From Desulfobacteraceae bacterium (GTDB lineage Bacteria > Desulfobacterota > Desulfobacteria > Desulfobacterales > Desulfobacteraceae), in contig JADGFI010000003.1 in the NCBI GenBank assembly GCA_016743945.1, positions 1 through 64,000 of the forward strand: DNA of 64,000 nucleotides, read 5' to 3'. Numbering within the stretch: position 1 is the first letter of the stretch; the number at the start of each line of letters is the position of its first letter. The position numbers were made by a program, and so were the translations under genes. A model generated the notes under the pieces. The model worked only from the letters and a program-made list of their open reading frames with translations, made no database searches and was not told the DNA's origin. This document shows, in pieces, positions 8,699 through 17,433 of this stretch.

Positions 8699-9518
8699 AC
8701 AATTTTTCTCCTTTTGGGTTCATTGGAAATTTTACCACCTTAGCGGGGTCCCGGATCAGACCACTTGGAACCACCATTTTAAAATTTTCATCATCCTTCA
8801 CCTGACAGGTATTAGGATAAATGGTATCCATCAGGTTTTGGGAAATCACCTCCTTGGGATCTCCCTTGGCAAGGATTCCTGCAGGGCCCAGCACCACTGC
8901 GGTATCGCAAAACCAGGCCACATGATTGGGATCATGACTGCAGGCCAGAATACCAATGCCCTGGTCGGCAATTTTCCTCAAGGTTTTCCATATGGTGACC
9001 TGATTTTTAAAATCCAGTGCCGAGGTCGGCTCATCTAAAAATATCAGATCTGTATCCTGGGCAATTGCCCTGGCAATAAGCACCATTTGCTGCTGACCGC
9101 CGGAAAGAATATCATAGGGTTCCCGGGCAAGATGGGAAATATTGATGAGTTCCATGGCCCGGGCACAAAATTTCCTGTCCCTGCTGCCCGACAGATAAAA
9201 CCGGTTCAAATGGGGGGTCCTGCCCATGAGAACCATCTCTTCCACCCGAAAGGGAAAGGGAGGCGTATGACTCTGGGGCACATAGGCCACCTGCTGTGCC
9301 ATCTGCCGTGTTTTCATCTGTTTTATATTCTGACCGTTAAAACAGATGCGGCCCTTATCCGGACAAAGAAATTTCAGACAACACTTGAAAAGGGTTGTCT
9401 TGCCGGACCCATTGGGACCGAAAAGTCCGCAAAGTTCTCCTTTTCCCAGACCAAAGCTAATATCATTCAACACCTTTGTCCTGCCGTACCCGAAACTTAA
9501 ATTTTCAACCAACAGCAT
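8685..9518 (-). CDS. ABC importer ATP-binding protein (FecE/BtuD type)
   Basis: 277 residues. Walker A GPNGSGKTTLF at about 34-44, Q-loop in AYVPQSHTPPFPF, signature LSGGQQQMVLIARA near 138-151, Walker B DLIFLDEPTSALD and the switch His in GILACSHDPNH. The family couples to FecCD permeases for iron-chelate, heme or cobalamin import. A C-terminal extension of about 30 residues (KMVVPSGLIRDPAKVV) is not needed for ATP binding. Start ATG at 9518 follows the permease stop by three bases, a typical tight operon arrangement. Confidence 0.92.
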   Translation of the reverse strand: MLLVENLSFGYGRTKVLNDISFGLGKGELCGLFGPNGSGKTTLFKCCLKFLCPDKGRICFNGQNIKQMKTRQMAQQVAYVPQSHTPPFPFRVEEMVLMGRTPHLNRFYLSGSRDRKFCARAMELINISHLAREPYDILSGGQQQMVLIARAIAQDTDLIFLDEPTSALDFKNQVTIWKTLRKIADQGIGILACSHDPNHVAWFCDTAVVLGPAGILAKGDPKEVISQNLMDTIYPNTCQVKDDENFKMVVPSGLIRDPAKVVKFPMNPKGEKLYGTR

Positions 9519-9521
9519 TTT

Positions 9522-10562
9522 TTATCCTCCTAACAGTCTTTGTCCCCGGCTTCTGATCAAATAAAAAAGATAAGGGGCCCCCACAAGGGAGGTGATGATA
9601 CCAATGGGAATCTCTGCATCGGTAAGGGTTCTTGCAATGGTATCGCAAATCACCAGGTAGATTGCCCCCAGCAAGGCTGAGGCCGGTATAACCATGCGAT
9701 GATCCGGCCCTGTGATCATCCGGGTTGCATGGGGAATCATCAGTCCCACCCAGGCGATAATCCCCACAAAAGAGACCGCAGCAGCCGTCATCAATGTTGC
9801 AAGGCAAATCAGTATCAATTTGCTTTTTTCAGGGTTAATCCCCATACTTCTGGCTTCCTGTTCTCCCATGGACAGCACATTTATCTTCCATCCACAAATC
9901 CAGATGATCAGAAAACTTACCAGGGTGATGGGGAAAAGCAGGGCCACATCCCGCCATCCGGCATAATAAAAACCGCCCATGAGCCAAAATACAATCTCGC
10001 GCAACGCCGAATCCTGGGCCACATATTTTAGTATCCCCACCAACGAGCCAAAGATGGATCCTGTGATAATACCGGCCAGAACAAGGGTGACCACGGGAGT
10101 TTGCCCCTTCACACGGGCCATGCCGCAGGCAATGGCCACCGCCAAAAATCCGAAAAAAAAGGCCAGCACCTGAACCGACAAAAAAAAAGAAGGAAACACA
10201 ATCCCCAATGCCGCCCCGAAAGCGGCTCCCGAAGAAATCCCCAGAATATAGGGTTCCACCAGGGGATTTTTAAAACATCCCTGAAAAACCGTGCCCGAGG
10301 TAGCCAGGCAAATCCCGACCAAAATAGCCAACAGGGTTCTGGGCAATCGGATATTCCAGACAATGGTATGATGAAGGTTGGAAATTGAGGATAGATCCGG
10401 AAGGGAAAATAGGTGGGAAGATATGGTTTTAATAACCTGGGGAAAACTGATCTGACACGCCCCTCTTCCCATACATAAAAATGCCGCCGCCAAAAGCATC
10501 ATTCCCAGCAAACCAAGTAGTGTCCATCGATTTATATCCAGCACTTTTTTTTTATATTCCAT
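9522..10562 (-). CDS. FecCD/BtuC-family ABC importer permease
   Basis: 346 residues and about ten hydrophobic segments, as expected for this family. The conserved LPRTLLAILVGICLATSG and NPLVEPYILGISSGAAFGAALG motifs occupy residues about 75-125, and the C-terminal part has FVGIIAWVGLMIPHATRM and ADAEIPIGIITSLVGAPYLF-like sequence. Such permeases form a homodimer for iron-chelate, cobalamin or other large-ligand uptake. First gene of the minus-strand uptake locus. An intrinsic terminator lies between it and the upstream leader, implying regulated read-through. The ribosome binding site is weak (GAAAG six bases before ATG). Confidence 0.92.
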   Translation of the reverse strand: MEYKKKVLDINRWTLLGLLGMMLLAAAFLCMGRGACQISFPQVIKTISSHLFSLPDLSSISNLHHTIVWNIRLPRTLLAILVGICLATSGTVFQGCFKNPLVEPYILGISSGAAFGAALGIVFPSFFLSVQVLAFFFGFLAVAIACGMARVKGQTPVVTLVLAGIITGSIFGSLVGILKYVAQDSALREIVFWLMGGFYYAGWRDVALLFPITLVSFLIIWICGWKINVLSMGEQEARSMGINPEKSKLILICLATLMTAAAVSFVGIIAWVGLMIPHATRMITGPDHRMVIPASALLGAIYLVICDTIARTLTDAEIPIGIITSLVGAPYLFYLIRSRGQRLLGG

Positions 10563-10576
10563 AAACTTTCAACCAA

Positions 10577-10635
10577 TAAAAAAAGGCCATGAAGGATTGC
10601 AGATTCGTATCTGCGAGCCTTCATGGCCTTTTGAT
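10577..10635 (-). terminator. Intrinsic terminator inside the leader of the uptake operon (attenuator candidate)
   Basis: A perfect 15-bp inverted repeat (10581-10595 with 10618-10632) encloses a second perfect stem (GCAGAT 10599-10604, ATCTGC 10609-10614). On the minus strand it is followed by seven T residues (10584-10578) and only 14 bases later by the permease ATG. On the plus strand it ends in TTTTGATTTTT, so it may also act that way, although no plus-strand gene precedes it. Upstream on the minus strand is a -35-like TTGACA (10727-10722). Because it precedes rather than follows the genes, attenuation is the simplest reading. The rest of 10563-10888 has no gene. Confidence 0.8.
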
Positions 10636-10888
10636 TTTTAAAATTGTCTTATCTTAAATTACTTACTTTAGCATTCTTCAGAATACTCAGTTCCTAAACT
10701 CTTAGTATATTCAAGATATCGTGTCAACCCCAAAACCTGGGAATAAAAAAACCAAATTTTAGTATTTGGATATAGGCTTTTAAAAAGGATAAGCTGCTAT
10801 CAATTTTTTGTGCAACCCCCTCCAAAGTATGATATGAAGATTTTAATATGAACCCTTCAACGGCAATACACAAGGAAAAATTTATACC

Positions 10889-11899
10889 ATGAAATGGATT
10901 GATCTGAGAAGCGATACCGTTACAAAACCGACCGATTCCATGCGAAACGCCATGGTCCAGGCGGATGTTGGAGATGATGTCTATGGGGAAGACCCCACTG
11001 TTAACCTGCTGGAAAAAACAACAGCACAATTAACGGGTATGGAAGCGGGGCTTTTTTGTGCCAGCGGAACCCAGAGCAATTTGCTGGCCCTGATGTCCCA
11101 TTGCAACCGGGGGGATGAATATATTGTGGGACAACTGGCCCACACCTATCGCTACGAAGGCGGAGGGGCGGCCGTTCTGGGCAGCATCCAGCCCCAGCCT
11201 CTGAACCTTGAACCCGACGGCACCCTGGACCTTGCAAAGGTTGCCCGATTTATCAAACCCGATGATTTCCATTTTGCCCGAACAAAATTGCTATGCCTTG
11301 AAAACACCCATGGCGGGAAAGTGCTGCCCATGGGCTATCTTGCCGAGGCCCGAACCTTTGTGGACGCTCACAATCTGTTGCTTCACCTGGACGGGGCAAG
11401 GGTCTTTAATGCCGCTGTAAAATCAAATGTGGCGGTTCAGAAGATCACCCACCATTTTGATACGGTATCCTGCTGCCTGTCCAAGGGACTAGGTGCGCCG
11501 GTGGGTTCTGTGCTCTGCGGCCCTGAAGACTTCATCCAAAAGGCCCGGCGGTGGCGGAAAGTTCTGGGGGGCGGCATGCGCCAGGCAGGCATTCTAGCGG
11601 CAGCAGGCCTTTATGCCCTGGAATACCATGTAAACCGGCTTGAGCAGGATCATAAAAATGCCCGGCGACTGGCCGCGGGCCTGTCTGAAATCAATGGAAT
11701 AGGCCTTCACCCCGGCGGGGTTCAAACCAATATTCTTTTTGCGGATATTAAGGGGGACATAGACAAACTGTATCAGCATTTAAAGACCCAAAAAATCCTC
11801 ATAGACCCATCCAATCATTTACGCCTGGTAACCCACCTGGATATTGCCCCCCAGGATATTGAACACACCATTGGGGCCTTTAAATCCTTTTTTATGTGA
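10889..11899 (+). CDS. ltaE: Low-specificity L-threonine aldolase
   Basis: 336 residues, PLP fold type I. It starts WIDLRSDTVTKPTDSM, the family hallmark, with GDDVYGEDPTVN following. The PLP lysine is K199 in CCLSKGLGAPVGS; D168 in LHLDGARVFNA holds the pyridine nitrogen. The enzyme cleaves L-threonine or allo-threonine to glycine and acetaldehyde. ATG at 10889 has an AAGGA ribosome site about a dozen bases upstream; no other start fits the conserved N-terminus. Divergent from the uptake operon and convergent, with an 8-base overlap, with the GDPD gene. Confidence 0.93.
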   Translation: MKWIDLRSDTVTKPTDSMRNAMVQADVGDDVYGEDPTVNLLEKTTAQLTGMEAGLFCASGTQSNLLALMSHCNRGDEYIVGQLAHTYRYEGGGAAVLGSIQPQPLNLEPDGTLDLAKVARFIKPDDFHFARTKLLCLENTHGGKVLPMGYLAEARTFVDAHNLLLHLDGARVFNAAVKSNVAVQKITHHFDTVSCCLSKGLGAPVGSVLCGPEDFIQKARRWRKVLGGGMRQAGILAAAGLYALEYHVNRLEQDHKNARRLAAGLSEINGIGLHPGGVQTNILFADIKGDIDKLYQHLKTQKILIDPSNHLRLVTHLDIAPQDIEHTIGAFKSFFM

Positions 11900-12734
11900 T
11901 CGCCTTGTTTTTTATGACAAATTGCTGGGGAAAATCCGTAATAATCCCGTCCGCACCGGCAGTGACAAACCGGGAAAAATCATGGGGGTCATTGACGGTA
12001 AACAGGTTTACTTTTTTGCCACGGGCCTTGAGCTCCCCCACCCCTTTTTCAGAAATCAATTTTGCATTTACATTGTAGGTCTTGAAGGAAAAATCTTTGA
12101 AATCAAGGGGAATCTCATCGTCATCCCCCACCAAGGCCTGGATTTCAATCTCCGGAGCCCTGGTGCCCAGCCAATTGAGCCAGCCATGATTAAAGGAAGA
12201 AATGGTAATCCGTTCCAAAGAAATACCTGTCCGTTTAATGATGAAAAGGGTCTGGGCGGCAAGGGAAAAAGGCCCGGGTTCATTTCCATGATCCTTGAGT
12301 TCAATATTAATCTGAAAACCAAGATCCCGGGTCAGCACCACCCCTTGCTCCAGGGTAGGGATTTTTTCTCCTTTAAAGGCGGACAGTGCAGGTTCCTTTA
12401 TCTCGCCCCGGGCAATGGTTGAAAAAGGATCTGTGGACAAAAAAACAGACCCAAGATCCAGGGTGGAAAGTTCTGCCAATGTATAGTGGATCAGGGAATC
12501 TTCTTGTCTCACGAATGCCACAGGTTCTCCTGAAACGGGGTATCCAAATCGGGCCGGGGCATCTGTGCACCGGGAGAGGGTATCATCATGGAACAGGACC
12601 AGATGCCCGTCCCTTGTGAAGCTTACATCTGTTTCCCAGCGATCAGCACCCAGTTCCCAGGCACGCCTGGCAGCAGCCAGGGTATTTTCCGGTGCAATGC
12701 TCCTGGCACCTCTATGGGCAATAATCTCAACCAT
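11892..12734 (-). CDS. Glycerophosphodiester phosphodiesterase
   Basis: 280 residues. The GDPD signature is complete: IAHRGARSIAPENTLAA at residues 4-20, then WETDVSFTRDGHLVLFHDD, giving the two catalytic histidines and the calcium or magnesium ligands E and D. Later conserved strands (FQINIELK, and VNLFTVNDP near the end) complete the TIM barrel. It hydrolyses deacylated phospholipids to glycerol 3-phosphate and an alcohol. No signal peptide is present, so it is cytoplasmic. It follows citrate synthase on the same strand after about 20 bases, perhaps in the same transcript. Confidence 0.92.
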   Translation of the reverse strand: MVEIIAHRGARSIAPENTLAAARRAWELGADRWETDVSFTRDGHLVLFHDDTLSRCTDAPARFGYPVSGEPVAFVRQEDSLIHYTLAELSTLDLGSVFLSTDPFSTIARGEIKEPALSAFKGEKIPTLEQGVVLTRDLGFQINIELKDHGNEPGPFSLAAQTLFIIKRTGISLERITISSFNHGWLNWLGTRAPEIEIQALVGDDDEIPLDFKDFSFKTYNVNAKLISEKGVGELKARGKKVNLFTVNDPHDFSRFVTAGADGIITDFPQQFVIKNKAIT

Positions 12735-12754
12735 GGTTCCGCCTCTGTCTGCCC

Positions 12755-14056
12755 TTAACAGAAAGGATCGTCTGCTTTCCGCTGGTCAATGGGAATATAC
12801 TCCTTTAACCGATTACCGGTATAAACCTGCCGGGGTCTGCAAATCTTCATTTCCGGATCAGACACGTCTTCTTTCCATTGGGCAATCCAGCCGGGCAGGC
12901 GGCCGATGGCAAACATGACCGTAAACATATTGGTGGGAATTCCCATGGCCCGCAACACAATCCCGGAATAAAAATCCACATTGGGATAGAGATTTTTCTC
13001 TTTGAAATAAGAATCGTTGAGCGCTGCCTCTTCCAGTTTTTGGGCAATATCCAGCAAAGGGTCTTTTTGTTTGACCTTCTTGAGAACGATATCACACATT
13101 TCTTTCATAATTGTGGCCCGGGGATCATAGGTTTTATATACCCGATGCCCAAATCCCATGAGCCTGAAATCATCTTTAGGGTCCTTTGCCCGGGCAATGC
13201 AAGTTTCCACGGACAGACCGTCTCGTTCAATTCTCTCAAGCATCTGGATAACCGCCTGGTTGGCACCGCCGTGCAAAGGACCCCATAGCGCCGAAATCCC
13301 GGCGGAAATGGTGGAATAAATATTCACCTTTCCAGACCCCACCACCCGAACGGCTGTGGTGGAACAATTTTGCTCATGGTCAGCATGGAGAATCCAGAAC
13401 ACATTAAGCGCCCGAACCAGCTCATCATCCAAACGATAGGGGACCACCACCGAGTCAAACATCATATTTAAAAAATTGGCACAATAGCACAAATCCGGCC
13501 GGGGGTAGATCACCCGCTGGCCGATGGATATCTTATGGGCCATGGCGGCCATGGTCCTGATTTTGGAGATAATCCGCAAATAGGTTTTGTTCATCTCCTC
13601 TTCAATATCAAGCAATTCCGGATAAAAACTTCTCATGGCATTGACCATGGCAGACAAAATTCCCATGGGATGGGCCTTGGACGGATAATTCTGGTAAAAG
13701 GCCTTCATATTTTCATGGAGGGTGGAAAAATCATTTAAATAGACAGAGGTTCGGGTCAATTCATCCCGGGTGGGCAATTTTCCCGTGATCAGCAAAAAAG
13801 CGGTTTCAACAAAGGTGGAAGACTTGGCCAACTGCTCAATGGGAACTCCCCGATACCGCAAGATACCTTTTTCTCCATCCATATAGGTGATGGCGCTTCT
13901 ACAGGCGCCGGTATTTCCATACCCCGGATCAAAGGTTATATAACCGGTTTGCGGTCTCAAATTCCTGATATCAATGGCACGTTCACCTTCAGACCCTTCA
14001 ATCACCGGCAGGATAAATTCTTGTCCGTCAATGATGAGTTTTGCAAATTCTTCCAT
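12755..14056 (-). CDS. gltA: Citrate synthase
   Basis: 433 residues, the length of the proteobacterial type II enzyme. Active-site residues are visible: the His in LHADHEQN, the His in GPLHGGANQAVIQML, the Arg/His segment MGFGHRVYKTYDPRA and the Asp in YPNVDFYSGIVLRAMG. Condenses acetyl-CoA with oxaloacetate. A good ribosome site (AAGGAGGG) precedes ATG 14056. In a sulfate reducer it would feed either an oxidative TCA cycle or glutamate synthesis; the rest of the pathway is not in the window. Confidence 0.96.
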   Translation of the reverse strand: MEEFAKLIIDGQEFILPVIEGSEGERAIDIRNLRPQTGYITFDPGYGNTGACRSAITYMDGEKGILRYRGVPIEQLAKSSTFVETAFLLITGKLPTRDELTRTSVYLNDFSTLHENMKAFYQNYPSKAHPMGILSAMVNAMRSFYPELLDIEEEMNKTYLRIISKIRTMAAMAHKISIGQRVIYPRPDLCYCANFLNMMFDSVVVPYRLDDELVRALNVFWILHADHEQNCSTTAVRVVGSGKVNIYSTISAGISALWGPLHGGANQAVIQMLERIERDGLSVETCIARAKDPKDDFRLMGFGHRVYKTYDPRATIMKEMCDIVLKKVKQKDPLLDIAQKLEEAALNDSYFKEKNLYPNVDFYSGIVLRAMGIPTNMFTVMFAIGRLPGWIAQWKEDVSDPEMKICRPRQVYTGNRLKEYIPIDQRKADDPFC

Positions 14057-14146
14057 ACACCCTCCTTTGGCACCGGGGCCTGAAAACAGATAATTTAGAT
14101 AGCGAGCGGGGAATCTTCTTGAAGAAAAGATTAAACGGAGCAGGTA

Positions 14147-14401
14147 TTAATCCCTGGTTGCCCCCGGGACAGTATAGGTTTTACAGGATCCACTGGCACA
14201 TTCTCTCTCCTGGGTCTGGACACCCTTGCCGCCACCACTGCTGCCCGAATTGCCCATGGCATAGTTTATGGTGGACACCACCCGTTGAAATTCCTTGGAT
14301 TTACACTTGGGGCAACTGACAGAAGTATCATCATCGGATCCCATGACAATCACTTCAAAGAACTCTTCACATTTTGAACATTTAAACTCGAATATTGGCA
14401 T
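14147..14401 (-). CDS. FmdB-family zinc ribbon protein
   Basis: 84 residues. The N-terminal MPIFEFKCSKCEEFFEVI and the second knuckle VSCPKCKSKEFQRV give two CxxC pairs that should bind one zinc ion; this is the FmdB/CxxC_CXXC_SSSS family. The C-terminus is Gly/Ser-rich, then ends CASGSCKTY. Members are suspected regulators (named after an amidase/formamidase locus), but function is unproven. It sits about 60 bases after recN on the same strand. Confidence 0.88.
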   Translation of the reverse strand: MPIFEFKCSKCEEFFEVIVMGSDDDTSVSCPKCKSKEFQRVVSTINYAMGNSGSSGGGKGVQTQERECASGSCKTYTVPGATRD

Positions 14402-14461
14402 TTTAATTCCTTGGTGTTAAATTTACAATAGCTTGCTAATATAAACACATTTTTGGATTTG

Positions 14462-16168
14462 TCAAGCCAACCCCTGGTGAAGAAGTTCTTCTGCGTGGGT
14501 CAGGGTAGCAGTGGTAATCTTTTGTCCGCCAATCATTCTGGCAATTTCTTCCACCCGTTCTCGTTGGGTTTCAAGGGGAATAATAGAGGTGCAGGTGCGG
14601 TCATTGACCACCTGCTTTAAGATCCTGAACTGACTGGCACCATATTTTGCAATCTGGGCCAGGTGGGTGATGCAGATCACCTGGTGTTTGGCCCCCAATT
14701 CTTTTAATTTGAGCCCCACTTTTTCCGAAGTGGCCCCGCCGATGCCGGCATCCACTTCATCAAAAATCAGGGTTTCAAGAGATTGGGTGGTGGACAGTAC
14801 CGCCTTAAGGGCCAGGACAATCCGTGATAGCTCTCCGCCGGAAGCAATCTTAACAAGGGGCTTGGCAGCTTCCCCGGGGTTGGGGCTCAAGTAAAAACAA
14901 ATTTTATCCATGCCCGTGGAAAAAATCTTTTCCCGGATAGGGGTTTGGAGTTCTTCCGGGTTTTCGGTTGTCTGATGGGAAATAAGCACCTCAAACCGGG
15001 CCTTTCCCATTTCAAGGGCAGCCAATTCTTGTTGGGCCAATTTCGCCAACACAATCCCGGCCTTTTGCCGCGCCAGGGACAAGGCCTTTGCCCTTTGCCG
15101 GATCTGCTGTTCAAACCCTTCTTTTTCCATGCCCAGTTCAAGGAGCTGGGTTTCCAATCCCTTTGTGTCTGAAAGCTTAGTTTGCATGAGTTCATACTGC
15201 TCAAACAAAGAAGCAAGGCTTCCCCCGTACTTTCTTTTGAGTTTTGCGATTAAATCCAGCCGCTGGGTTAGCAGTTCCAGCGATTCTGGGTCCAGATCAA
15301 TGGTGGCGGAATAGGTTCTCAGGGTCTCTGCCACGTCCTGGAGCTCAAACCCAAGAGATCCCAGACGGTCTGCCACTTTGTCCAGGACATCATCCACCCG
15401 GGAAAATTTTTCAATCTGAGTTCTTAGAGCTGAAAGGCGCTCAATAAGGGATCTTTCCCTGTCATAGATCTCATGGATCCCCCCATTGACAACTTCAAAA
15501 ATTTTACTGGCATTCTGAAGCCGGTCCCGCTGGATATCAAGTTCCTCGTCTTCATTGGGCAAAATACCAGCAGCCTCAATCTCATCCACCTGGAATTGAA
15601 GCAGATCCTGCTCCCTTATTTTTTCTTCCCTTTGGGATTTCAAAACCTCGATCTTTCGGGTGATGGGTAAAATTTTTCCATAAAGAGAAGTGACCTCTTG
15701 CCTCAGGGAACGGGTTCCTGCAAACTCATCCAGAATATCCAGATGATTTTCCTCCCGGAGCAACCCTTGATGGGCGTGCTGGCTGGAAATCCCGGCCAGG
15801 TTCCAGGTGACCTGTTTTAGCAGGTCCAGGGTGGCTTGTCTGGAATTGATAAACACCCGGCTTTTACCGGAACTTGCGATAACCCGCCTGATCATGAGGC
15901 CTTCGGATCCATCCATGCCCTGTTCCGCCAATATGGTTGCAGCGTGGGAATCGGGCTCAATATCAAAAAATGCCTCAAGCTCGGCGGTTTGCTCACCGGT
16001 CCGGACAAGATCTGCCGAAGACCTTGAGCCCAACAGCAGGTTCACCGCTTCTATGATAATGGATTTACCGGCACCTGTCTCGCCGGTCAGTACGGATAGA
16101 CCCTTTTTAAAAGGAATTCTAATGTCGTCAATGATTGCGAATTTTTTTATGGCAAGCTCGCTTAGCAT
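14462..16168 (-). CDS. recN: DNA repair protein RecN
   Basis: 568 residues from ATG 16168, which has a near-ideal AAGGAGG site five bases upstream; a GTG five codons earlier is in frame but would place the ribosome site inside the gene. SMC-like: Walker A LTGETGAGKSIIIEAV near residue 30, a long coiled-coil centre (about 150-370), the ABC signature GGELSRIVLALKAVL and Walker B TLIFDEVDAGIGG towards the end. RecN tethers DNA ends during double-strand break repair. The start lies inside the end of the upstream permease gene (41-base overlap). Confidence 0.95.
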   Translation of the reverse strand: MLSELAIKKFAIIDDIRIPFKKGLSVLTGETGAGKSIIIEAVNLLLGSRSSADLVRTGEQTAELEAFFDIEPDSHAATILAEQGMDGSEGLMIRRVIASSGKSRVFINSRQATLDLLKQVTWNLAGISSQHAHQGLLREENHLDILDEFAGTRSLRQEVTSLYGKILPITRKIEVLKSQREEKIREQDLLQFQVDEIEAAGILPNEDEELDIQRDRLQNASKIFEVVNGGIHEIYDRERSLIERLSALRTQIEKFSRVDDVLDKVADRLGSLGFELQDVAETLRTYSATIDLDPESLELLTQRLDLIAKLKRKYGGSLASLFEQYELMQTKLSDTKGLETQLLELGMEKEGFEQQIRQRAKALSLARQKAGIVLAKLAQQELAALEMGKARFEVLISHQTTENPEELQTPIREKIFSTGMDKICFYLSPNPGEAAKPLVKIASGGELSRIVLALKAVLSTTQSLETLIFDEVDAGIGGATSEKVGLKLKELGAKHQVICITHLAQIAKYGASQFRILKQVVNDRTCTSIIPLETQRERVEEIARMIGGQKITTATLTHAEELLHQGLA

Positions 16169-17111
16169 AAAGCCTCCTTGCACGAGAAAGTGCTGAAAAC
16201 AAATAGGTCACCGCAACAGCAGCAATCAGTCTCGGGATCCAGAGCCAAAAAAGGGGAATTCCCAGGGGTAAAAACAACATCGGATCCTCGATCATGGCAT
16301 GGTTAACCCCAATGGAAAGGTGAAGTTTTATTAATTCTTCCTTATCATATTCATTGGCCCGTGTTTCTTCTACAATCACGGCAGAACCATAGGCCAGGCC
16401 GAAAACAGCCGCCGTCAGCCAGAGCATTCCACAGGACCGGTCCAACCCCAGCAACGTTACCACCGGGGAAAAAACCCGGGTAATCATTTGAATGATATTG
16501 AAAATTTTGGCCAACTCAAGCAATACCATCAAGGGCATAATGATACAAAAAATCTGAAGGCAAAGTTTTACCGTTCCCACCCCCCATTCCTGGAGCATGG
16601 ACAAAAAGGGCACCCTCGCACCAAGGCTGTCCAGGACTGGTACAACTTCCAGGGCAGGGGTTACCCCTATAATCTTTGCACAGACAAAGGTCACCACAAA
16701 GGCCATGATCAGACGAAAGGCAGCCGCTACAAAGGGATTGATCCCGGAATTTCCCTGGACAATACTCTCCTGGATCAAGTTATGGGAAATAAGGGTAAAA
16801 ACAGCCATAAGAATCATGTGATCCATGGAAAATGCCATGACAGAAAGGGCAGCCACTGTTCCATAAATCCCGGTAAAAAGGCCTATGATCAGCACAAGAG
16901 CCGCGGATGCAGGCAGGCTAAGCCAGTTCATTACCGGTGTCAGCAGAAAGTCAAGCCGATAAATAATGCCGAAATGAACCAGCAATGCCGTTAAAAAAGA
17001 TATGGGCACAAGAATTTTTAACAGCCAGATCAATCCGCTCCATCCCTTTTTCAGGCCTGCTTTTGTACCGGTTCGAATCCGGAAAAAAAACGACTCAGGG
17101 CTGTGTGTCAT
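16128..17111 (-). CDS. Gate (nucleoside-recognition) domain membrane protein
   Basis: 327 residues, eight or so hydrophobic segments in two Gate repeats. The segments GLFTGIYGTVAALSVMAF and GLAYGSAVIVEETRANEYD carry the glycine-rich and charged positions seen in SpmA/SpmB/YjiH-like proteins. These are suspected transporters of unknown substrate, related to nucleoside carriers. It overlaps the small upstream gene by 17 bases and recN downstream by 41, so all three are translated as a unit; the association with recN is probably not functional. Confidence 0.78.
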   Translation of the reverse strand: MTHSPESFFFRIRTGTKAGLKKGWSGLIWLLKILVPISFLTALLVHFGIIYRLDFLLTPVMNWLSLPASAALVLIIGLFTGIYGTVAALSVMAFSMDHMILMAVFTLISHNLIQESIVQGNSGINPFVAAAFRLIMAFVVTFVCAKIIGVTPALEVVPVLDSLGARVPFLSMLQEWGVGTVKLCLQIFCIIMPLMVLLELAKIFNIIQMITRVFSPVVTLLGLDRSCGMLWLTAAVFGLAYGSAVIVEETRANEYDKEELIKLHLSIGVNHAMIEDPMLFLPLGIPLFWLWIPRLIAAVAVTYLFSALSRARRLYAKRACHKKIRNH

Positions 17112-17277
17112 CAGAAGGGGGCTCTATATTTATATTTTTTTTAACGGTTTGGTTCACTGTCGCATAGATATCCTTGAAGGATTCATGCACACTGGCAGGA
17201 GACAATCGGCCCAGTTCAATAAATTTGACAATGATTTCCTTTGTGGTCCGAAGTATTTGCTCGTCGATGGATTTCAT
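17095..17277 (-). CDS. Small conserved protein of unknown function
   Basis: About 60 residues from ATG 17277 (MKSIDEQILRTTKEIIVKF, then IELGRLSPASVHESFKDIYATV). It is helical, amphipathic and free of membrane segments and cysteines. I remember similar short proteins in other deltaproteobacteria, but no function is known to me. A TTG at 17313 would add 12 residues; the similarity I can recall starts at the ATG. The end overlaps the Gate-domain gene by 17 bases, implying coupled translation. Confidence 0.65.
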   Translation of the reverse strand: MKSIDEQILRTTKEIIVKFIELGRLSPASVHESFKDIYATVNQTVKKNINIEPPSDDTQP

Positions 17278-17433
17278 ACAGACCTGAATAGCAAAAGAAC
17301 CCGGCAAGGTCAAGAATTTGCACTGTTTTATCTTTAATACCCCCCTATTCGTATCTTAATTCCTGTCTTGCCATGGAAAATATAATGCTTATAATCAAAT
17401 TTCTATTTTAATTAAAATAAAGGGCACTAGGGC

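Noticed and set aside
14462-16183. recN starting at GTG 16183
   Set aside because: The ideal AAGGAGG lies after this codon and before ATG 16168, which also matches the conserved N-terminus.
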